A stretch of 37,661 bases of DNA from IMG/VR virus record IMGVR_UViG_3300025767_000057, positions 1-37,661 of that record; one strand, given 5' to 3'. The translations under genes were made by a program, and so were the position numbers. The notes beneath the pieces were generated by a model that had not been told where the DNA came from, did not search any database, and worked only from the letters and a program-made list of their open reading frames with translations. This DNA comes from a virus. Positions 31,559-37,661 of this stretch are shown piece by piece; within the stretch, counting starts at the first letter, position 1, and each line of letters starts with the position of its first letter.

Positions 31559-32500
31559 ATGGAAGATAGAATACTTACGTTATTGGAATCGGTCTTAGGT
31601 AAATCTAAAAAAACATCAGGGAATAACTATGCCTTTTTCTCTCCGTTTGCAGAACACTACAAGCCAAAGTTAGAAATAAATATTGGATTAAATTCAAAGG
31701 GTGATAACCCATGGCATTGTTGGATATCTGATGAAAAGGGTAAAACAATCCGTTCACTTTTCAAAAAGTTAAAAGTATCAAAAGAAGTTTGGGATGAACA
31801 CAACTCAATCTTTAGTAGAAAGTATAGATACTCAAATTTACCAAATTCTGAAAATAATGGTAAAACTGAGTCGGTTCAACTTCCAAAAGAATACATTCCA
31901 CTTTGGAAACCATCTAATTCAGTAATCAGAAAGCACGCAATTAAATATTTGGAAGGTAGAGGAATTACACCATCGGAAATTATAAAGCATGAAGTTGGTT
32001 ATTGTGAAGAGGGTATATACAAACATAAGGTAATTGTACCATCATATGATTCAGATGGAAAGTTAAATTATTTCGTTGGTAGAAGTTTTTATGAAACTAA
32101 TCACAAACATAAGAATCCAGATGTATCAAAAGATGTAGTTGGATTTGAAATGATGGTTAATTGGGATTTACCAATTGTGATATGTGAGGGTGTATTTGAT
32201 GCTATGGCAATTAGAATGAACGCAATACCACTTTTTGGAAAATCACCACAATCAAAATTACAAACAGAGATAATTCGTAGAGGTGTAGAAAAAGTTTATA
32301 TAGTATTAGATTCAGATGCATTTAAAAACGCATTAAGATTTGCAGAAACCCTTATGAATGGGGGTATAACAGTTTATGTAGTAGAGTTAGGTGATTCAGA
32401 CCCATCTGAAATGGGATTTGATGAAATAAACAAAAAAATAAAAAATACTGAAGCATTAACATTAAGAAAGTTAATGGAGTATAAGTTGGTAGGTGTATGA
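31559..32500 (+). CDS. DnaG-type primase with TOPRIM domain, zinc ligands apparently lost
   Basis: 313 residues, similar in length to T4 gp61 (342). The C-terminal half is a TOPRIM domain: E210 in C-E-G-V-F-D-A and D251-x-D253 in L-D-S-D-A. The N-terminal region (about 22-70) keeps the CHC2 zinc-domain outline: S-P-F where family members have C-P-F, and W-H-C-W-I-S-D-E-K-G where they have H-C-F-G-C-G. Three of four zinc ligands would be missing. Primases make RNA primers for lagging-strand synthesis. The gene overlaps the next (ATGA). Confidence 0.8.
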   Translation: MEDRILTLLESVLGKSKKTSGNNYAFFSPFAEHYKPKLEINIGLNSKGDNPWHCWISDEKGKTIRSLFKKLKVSKEVWDEHNSIFSRKYRYSNLPNSENNGKTESVQLPKEYIPLWKPSNSVIRKHAIKYLEGRGITPSEIIKHEVGYCEEGIYKHKVIVPSYDSDGKLNYFVGRSFYETNHKHKNPDVSKDVVGFEMMVNWDLPIVICEGVFDAMAIRMNAIPLFGKSPQSKLQTEIIRRGVEKVYIVLDSDAFKNALRFAETLMNGGITVYVVELGDSDPSEMGFDEINKKIKNTEALTLRKLMEYKLVGV

Positions 32501-35500
32501 GAAAAGCAAAGAAGATTAACTATGATGGTAATATCAAAAAGATTTACCACATAGCAGATATTCATATTAGGAATTTAAAAAGACATACTGAATATAGAGA
32601 AGTTTTCGAAAGATTGTATCAGTATATTTCAGATACAAAAACAGAAGATTCAATTATAGTTTTAGCGGGTGATATTGTTCATGCTAAAACTGATATGACT
32701 CCTGAAGTTATTGAAATGACACAAACATTTCTAAAAAGATTATCAGATATGTTGCCAACAATTCTGATACCAGGTAATCACGATGCAAATCTAAATAATC
32801 AATCAAGATTAGATGCGTTATCACCAATTGTAAATGCGTTATCACATCCAAATCTACATTATTTAAAAGATGGTGGTGTTTGGAAAATGGGTGGAATTTC
32901 CTTTTCTCACTCTTCTATCTTTTCTGAAACAAAAGGAATCATTCCTGCATCAGAAGTAAGTGGTGATTATAAGATTGCTTTATATCATGCTCCTGTAGAT
33001 AAGGTAAAAACAGAACATGGTTTTCAAATAGAAAACAAAAATGTAAATGTAGAATCGTTTGATGGATATGATTTGGTTTTATTAGGTGATATTCACGTCC
33101 CAAACCAATCTTTAAATTCAGAGGGTACAATTAAGTATTGTGGTTCTACTATAATGCAGAATCATTCTGAAGCAAAATATCCTGAACATGGTATTTTAGT
33201 ATGGGATGTGGAATCTAAAAAATCAGAATTTGTTCCAATTCATAATGATTACGGATACGTTACAATTGATGTAGAAGATGGAAAGGTAGTTGGTAATCCA
33301 AACATACCAAACAAACCTCGTATGAGGGTTAGAGTGAAGGATACTACTCAATCTGAATTAAAGAAAGTTCTCGCTAAAATCAGAGTTGGTAGAAAAGTAC
33401 AAGAAGTATCTATTCAAAAAGTAATCACAGATAAAAAAGATTATAGTGGTGGTTCACATATTATACTTCAAAATGTAAGAGATGTTGGATTCCAAAATAA
33501 ATTGATAGAAGATTTCTTATCAGATAGATATGTTATTGGTGATGAACAATTAGATGTGATTCGTAATATAAACAACGAGATTAATCAAAAGTTAGGAACT
33601 TCAGTTGGTATGAAAAATATTATATGGAAACCTAAAACTTTTGAATTTTCAAATATGTTTTCATATGGGCCTAATAACGCCATTGATTTTTCTCAAATGA
33701 AAGGTGCTTACGGCATCTTTGCTCCAAACGCAAGTGGTAAATCATCTCTATGGGATGCTCTTTCATTTTGTATCTATGATAAATGTTCTCGTACTTCAAA
33801 AGCAATTGATGTACTAAACTATTCAAAATCTCAATTTGATTGTAAGTTTAATTTTGAAATTGAAGGTGTTGATTACTTTATTGAGAGAACTGCTAAGAAA
33901 TCACCTAAGAGGGGGACTGTAAAGGTTGATGTAAACTTCTACAGAATCAATGAGGATGGTTCTACTGAATCCCTAAATGGTGAAGAACGTAGAGATACAA
34001 ATTCTATGATTAGGCAGTATGTGGGTTCTTATGATGATTTTATTTTAACTGCAATGTCAAACCAATCGAATAGTGGTGGGTTCATTGAGAAATCTCAAAA
34101 AGAAAGAAAAGAACTTCTTGCTCAATTCTTAGATATGGATGTGTTTGAACAATTATATCAGGTAGCAAACGAGGAAATCAAAGAACTAAGTGCACTACTT
34201 AAAGATTATAAGAATCAAAACTTTACTGAAAAGTTATCAGAAGCAGAAGAAAGTTTAATTGAAAACAAAAAGAAAGTTGGTGAAACTCAAACCTTATTAG
34301 ATGAATACAAACAACGTAGGGTTAAAGTTGGATATCGTATTGAAAACTTACTTAGTGAATTAATCTCCGTAGATTCTACGGTGATTAACACCGATAATCT
34401 CCTTAAAATTAAGGAGAATCTTCAATCTGAATTAGTTTCAAAAGAAACTGAGTGTAATGGGTATCATCAATCTTTAGATGATTTGAATTCTAAATTAAAA
34501 GAAGCACAATCTAAATTTGATAGATATGATTTGGTAGATTTAAAAGAAAAACATTTAAAATATGAGATGTATGTTGGTCAATTACAAACTATTCAAATAG
34601 AAATTGATGAGTTGGATAGGGAGATTGAACATAAGAAAAAACATTTAGATGGTATTGGCTCACTTACATTTGATGATGGATGTGAACATTGTGTAAAAAA
34701 TAAGAATACACCATTTGCTCAACAAGCTCAATCATTAGAAAAAGAAATCAGAGAACTGGCACTAATACGAATTACTCGTTCTGGTGAATATGATACTGCT
34801 TCAATGGGTAAAGCTAAACATGATGTGAATGATATTCTTTTAGAGGTTCAAAAGTTAAAAGTTGAGATTGATGGGTATAAAGATAAAATTGAAAAATTAG
34901 AACTTCAAAACAAATCGTGCAACTTAGAACTTTCTGAATTAAAAAATAAAATTGAGAAAGTTGAAGGTGATATCAAAAAATCAATTGAACAAAAAGAATC
35001 GGTCGAGCATAACACAAAGATACAAAAAGAAATCGATAAATACAAAGAAAATCTAAAAGAAATTGAAGATTTGGTATATGACGCTAATGATACTTTAATC
35101 GATGTAAGTGGTGAAGTTAAGATAGCTGAAAACACAATCAAAACCATAAATGAATCAATTACCAAATTGGCTAATATGGAAACGAAGTATGAAGGTTATG
35201 AATATTACTTACAATGTGTAAAAAGAGATGGTATTCCATATGAATTAATTTCAGATATATTACCTAAGTTGGAAGTAGAAATTAACAACATATTACAACC
35301 ATTGGTGGATTTCCAAATATTATTGAATACTGATGGTAAAAATATTAATTCATATATTGCATATGGTGATGAAGAGTTCTGGCCATTGGAATTGACAAGT
35401 GGTATGGAGAAGTTTATTTCATCAATAGCTATAAGAACTGCTTTGATAAATGTATCTAATTTACCTCGTCCAAATTTCATAGCAATTGATGAAGGGTTTG

Positions 35501-35670
35501 GGTCATTGGATAGTGATAACTTCAACTCATTATATTTATTATTTGATTATCTAAAAGGTGAATTTGATTTTATCGTAACAATATCACATATTGACAAGAC
35601 GAGAGATATGGTTGACCAGATTATCGATATTACAAAAGTGGGTGGATTTTCATCTATTAGATATTTATAG
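32497..35670 (+). CDS. Fused Mre11-Rad50 (SbcD-SbcC; T4 gp47-gp46) nuclease-ATPase
   Basis: 1,057 residues. Residues about 1-260 are an Mre11-type phosphoesterase: D21-x-H23, D59, N94-H95-D96, H164, and D198 with H200. Residues about 375-1057 are Rad50-type: Walker A with G414-K415-S416, a long coiled coil broken by a zinc hook C729-E-H-C732, a signature segment L-T-S-G-M-E near 966-971, and Walker B with D998-E999 and a G-S-L-D loop. T4 encodes the two subunits as separate genes. The complex processes double-strand ends for recombination-dependent replication. It is translationally coupled to the primase gene. No frameshift or stop separates the halves. Confidence 0.92.
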   Translation: MRKAKKINYDGNIKKIYHIADIHIRNLKRHTEYREVFERLYQYISDTKTEDSIIVLAGDIVHAKTDMTPEVIEMTQTFLKRLSDMLPTILIPGNHDANLNNQSRLDALSPIVNALSHPNLHYLKDGGVWKMGGISFSHSSIFSETKGIIPASEVSGDYKIALYHAPVDKVKTEHGFQIENKNVNVESFDGYDLVLLGDIHVPNQSLNSEGTIKYCGSTIMQNHSEAKYPEHGILVWDVESKKSEFVPIHNDYGYVTIDVEDGKVVGNPNIPNKPRMRVRVKDTTQSELKKVLAKIRVGRKVQEVSIQKVITDKKDYSGGSHIILQNVRDVGFQNKLIEDFLSDRYVIGDEQLDVIRNINNEINQKLGTSVGMKNIIWKPKTFEFSNMFSYGPNNAIDFSQMKGAYGIFAPNASGKSSLWDALSFCIYDKCSRTSKAIDVLNYSKSQFDCKFNFEIEGVDYFIERTAKKSPKRGTVKVDVNFYRINEDGSTESLNGEERRDTNSMIRQYVGSYDDFILTAMSNQSNSGGFIEKSQKERKELLAQFLDMDVFEQLYQVANEEIKELSALLKDYKNQNFTEKLSEAEESLIENKKKVGETQTLLDEYKQRRVKVGYRIENLLSELISVDSTVINTDNLLKIKENLQSELVSKETECNGYHQSLDDLNSKLKEAQSKFDRYDLVDLKEKHLKYEMYVGQLQTIQIEIDELDREIEHKKKHLDGIGSLTFDDGCEHCVKNKNTPFAQQAQSLEKEIRELALIRITRSGEYDTASMGKAKHDVNDILLEVQKLKVEIDGYKDKIEKLELQNKSCNLELSELKNKIEKVEGDIKKSIEQKESVEHNTKIQKEIDKYKENLKEIEDLVYDANDTLIDVSGEVKIAENTIKTINESITKLANMETKYEGYEYYLQCVKRDGIPYELISDILPKLEVEINNILQPLVDFQILLNTDGKNINSYIAYGDEEFWPLELTSGMEKFISSIAIRTALINVSNLPRPNFIAIDEGFGSLDSDNFNSLYLLFDYLKGEFDFIVTISHIDKTRDMVDQIIDITKVGGFSSIRYL
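35661..35669 (+). promoter_or_regulatory. ATATTTATA motif copy overlapping the end of the Mre11-Rad50 gene
   Basis: GATATTTATAGAAAAG, partly within the last codons of the previous gene and 26 bases before the ATG at 35696. It would return expression to the late programme for the tail-fibre gene. Confidence 0.4.
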
Positions 35671-35695
35671 AAAAGTAAAAGTTGACGGAGAGCGA

Positions 35696-37661
35696 ATGTC
35701 ATTGCAGTTTAAAAAAAATACACCAAGAGATTATTCTAATTTAAAAGTTCTATTTGAAGATACTTCACAAACTTCACCAAAGTTTTTCAGAGTATCAGAT
35801 GTACCACAAGTTCTTACAAAAGGAAAGAACTTATTAAGAATATCTGCCCATCCATCGAACTTAGTTCCAAATTCACAAATAATTGTGGATATAAAGGATG
35901 CTAATGGCGACCCTATTTACTTTGAAGTTCCTGATTACTTAGAACAAGATAAAAGTAGGGTAATATCTATTTGGATTTATCACGATAAAGGTGATGATAA
36001 TACTGCAAACGGTGATGCGAATATTACAATATATGGTATAGCTAGAGTTGACCAAAATGGAAAACAAGTTCCAAGTAGATACAGAGGTAAACATAATGTA
36101 AAGTGGTCTACAACTATAAATGTTGATAGGGATAGGGAAAACATATCACCTGTAATATTTAAGGGTGATATACTCCCAACTATTTCTATTTCAGAAAGTA
36201 TTGAAGCATACCAAAATCTCCCAAGTACAGGTACAGAGTTAGAACTAACTACACAAAACGCCGGTGGTGCAAGATACATATATAAAGGTAGAACACCAAT
36301 TGTTCAATTAACAGATGGTTCTGAATTCAATCAAGAAATGGTGGAGTATTCACTACAACTTGGAAACTTCGAAGTTCCTGCAACACCTGAAACTAGATTT
36401 GAGAATCCTACAAATATTACATCATATACATCATCTATTAAAGAACTAATAGATAGTACAACTGTAATATTAAATACACCATTTATAACTACATTTGATG
36501 ATAGAGAAGATTTAACACATACTTTTACATCAATTGAAAGTGCAGATTATTCAATCTCATATTTTCAAACATCATCTAATATTGTTACTGAAAATAAAAG
36601 GTCTTATGCAAATCTAACAATTAATAATGTAAACCCAATAAGTGGTTATCCGAATAAGTTAAGAGTCTTAATAAAATCAGATGGGTTACCTGGTGATTAT
36701 GAATTATTAAATGAGGTAACAGTTCCGTTTAGTTCTTCATTAAGTGTTAAAATACCAATTCCATCAGAACATTTGGAAGACCCAAAAAGAATTAAAGTTC
36801 AATATCTTAATTCAGCAGGTGAGATATCAAGAACCGAAACCATTACAGAACCATATAACTTCGAAGGGGGTAACTACTACTTTGGTGGTAGAAAAAACCT
36901 TATAAGTGGTTCGATGTTTATTTCAAACACATTAGATAGTGGTATTGAGTTGGGTGGTATCTCATCTGGATTCATTCGTTCAGTTGGATTTGAAGGACAA
37001 ACATCTGCTTCATTAGGAAAGGGGCCAGGTGGTTTCATAATTTATAGTGGTTCTGGTAACTTGCAAGTGGGTGAGGATGTACTTAACGGTGTAGGTCTTC
37101 AAATGATTGGAGATAACGATGCTAGACACTTTATATTTACAACAGACGATGGTGGTAATTTAGATATTAAAACTGATAAGTTCTTTATAGGAACATCCAA
37201 TACACAATTCATTAGTGGTTCTGATGGTAATATTGAAATCAGTTCATCTATATTTCATTTAGACCCACAAAATAACTTATTAATAATTGGCGCAGATGCC
37301 GTTATTAACGCAGATTTAACAGTTAATAATTTAAGAACACCTGCGTTAATAGGTGGTGTACCATCAACTCGTACAAATTCATCATCATCTATTGATGCTG
37401 ATGGTTTTGCAAGATTTGTATCAGCATCAATTGGTGGTTGGGATATTACTACAGGTTCAATTGAAGGTGGAAACCTTATAATGAAGCCGGAAGGTATTCT
37501 ACAAACACGAGATTTTGCAACAGGTGTAAAGGGTTGGAAGATTTCATCTGAGGGTAATGGTACTGCTGAATTCGAAAATGTTCGAATCAGAGGTACAATG
37601 AGAACCACAACATTCGAAAAAGAATCAGTAAACGCCGTTGGTGGTCAGTTATGGGTTGCTA
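35696..37661 (+). CDS. Large tail-fibre-like structural protein, cut by the window edge
   Basis: At least 655 residues, open to the end of the window. ATG at 35696 follows GGAG at 35687-35690, a good Shine-Dalgarno. The N-terminal region (about 1-200) is beta-rich with an I-L-P-T-I-S-I-S segment. Later parts have many short beta repeats, such as G-S-G-N-L-Q-V-G, N-A-D-L-T-V-N-N-L and G-G-W-D-I-T-T-G-S-I, as in phage fibres and other trimeric beta-structured proteins. The part near the window end (F-E-N-V-R-I-R-G-T-M-R) looks like the entry to a chaperone or receptor region. Receptor binding is probable but the tip is not visible. Confidence 0.7.
   Translation, partial: MSLQFKKNTPRDYSNLKVLFEDTSQTSPKFFRVSDVPQVLTKGKNLLRISAHPSNLVPNSQIIVDIKDANGDPIYFEVPDYLEQDKSRVISIWIYHDKGDDNTANGDANITIYGIARVDQNGKQVPSRYRGKHNVKWSTTINVDRDRENISPVIFKGDILPTISISESIEAYQNLPSTGTELELTTQNAGGARYIYKGRTPIVQLTDGSEFNQEMVEYSLQLGNFEVPATPETRFENPTNITSYTSSIKELIDSTTVILNTPFITTFDDREDLTHTFTSIESADYSISYFQTSSNIVTENKRSYANLTINNVNPISGYPNKLRVLIKSDGLPGDYELLNEVTVPFSSSLSVKIPIPSEHLEDPKRIKVQYLNSAGEISRTETITEPYNFEGGNYYFGGRKNLISGSMFISNTLDSGIELGGISSGFIRSVGFEGQTSASLGKGPGGFIIYSGSGNLQVGEDVLNGVGLQMIGDNDARHFIFTTDDGGNLDIKTDKFFIGTSNTQFISGSDGNIEISSSIFHLDPQNNLLIIGADAVINADLTVNNLRTPALIGGVPSTRTNSSSSIDADGFARFVSASIGGWDITTGSIEGGNLIMKPEGILQTRDFATGVKGWKISSEGNGTAEFENVRIRGTMRTTTFEKESVNAVGGQLWVA

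Overview
The window reads as part of a large, strictly lytic-type T4-like (contractile-tailed) bacteriophage genome with low GC content. All convincing genes lie on the + strand, are closely packed and often overlap by a few bases. T4-type virion and regulatory genes can be recognised: a gp55-like late sigma factor, a gp5-like baseplate spike, a gp25 wedge protein, a gp6 wedge protein, and an Mre11/Rad50-type recombination nuclease corresponding to T4 gp47 and gp46. A Bacteroidota host is likely. Seven intergenic sites carry the Bacteroidota promoter layout, a TTTG-like -33 box, exactly 20 bp, then TAnnTTT(G/A), and one small gene resembles DUF4494, a family I associate with Bacteroidota and their phages. 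No tRNA, CRISPR array or integrase was seen.

Layout. (1) 1-9,118: small accessory and probably early genes. They include a von Willebrand A protein with an N-terminal HExxH motif paired with a MoxR/CobS-like AAA+ ATPase, many small acidic unknown proteins, and an Hsp20 chaperone. Five promoters of one unusual architecture (class A) serve this region. At 6,934-7,609 there is a foreign-looking segment with inverted repeats and an integron attC-like site around two small ORFs. (2) 9,148-14,400: UV damage endonuclease, a coiled-coil membrane protein, ClpP, GroES, an HD-domain protein and the late sigma factor. (3) 14,400-31,092: the baseplate and tail block, from the gp5-like spike through gp25, gp6, a DNRLRE-fold protein, a 1,584-residue tail protein, and two neighbouring structural proteins that share a C-terminal module. 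(4) 31,106-35,670: DNA metabolism set inside the structural region: a T7-type endonuclease I, a TOPRIM primase and a single-polypeptide Mre11-Rad50 fusion. (5) 35,696 to the window edge: a large tail-fibre-like gene that runs off the end.

The strongest candidates for new biology are regulatory. One is the class A promoter family: tandem TTAACA boxes, a -33 box, 20 bp, TATCTTTA, and a GTAATAA box at a fixed distance, found five times. A second is class B, with an identical 16-mer in front of clpP and in front of the primase. A third is a recurring ATATTTATA motif in front of late genes, next to a gene for a gp55-like sigma factor. Together they suggest a three-tier promoter programme. The attC-like cassette insertion, the fused Mre11-Rad50, a primase that seems to have lost its zinc ligands, and the phage-encoded proteostasis set (Hsp20, ClpP, GroES, MoxR/VWA) are the other points of interest.
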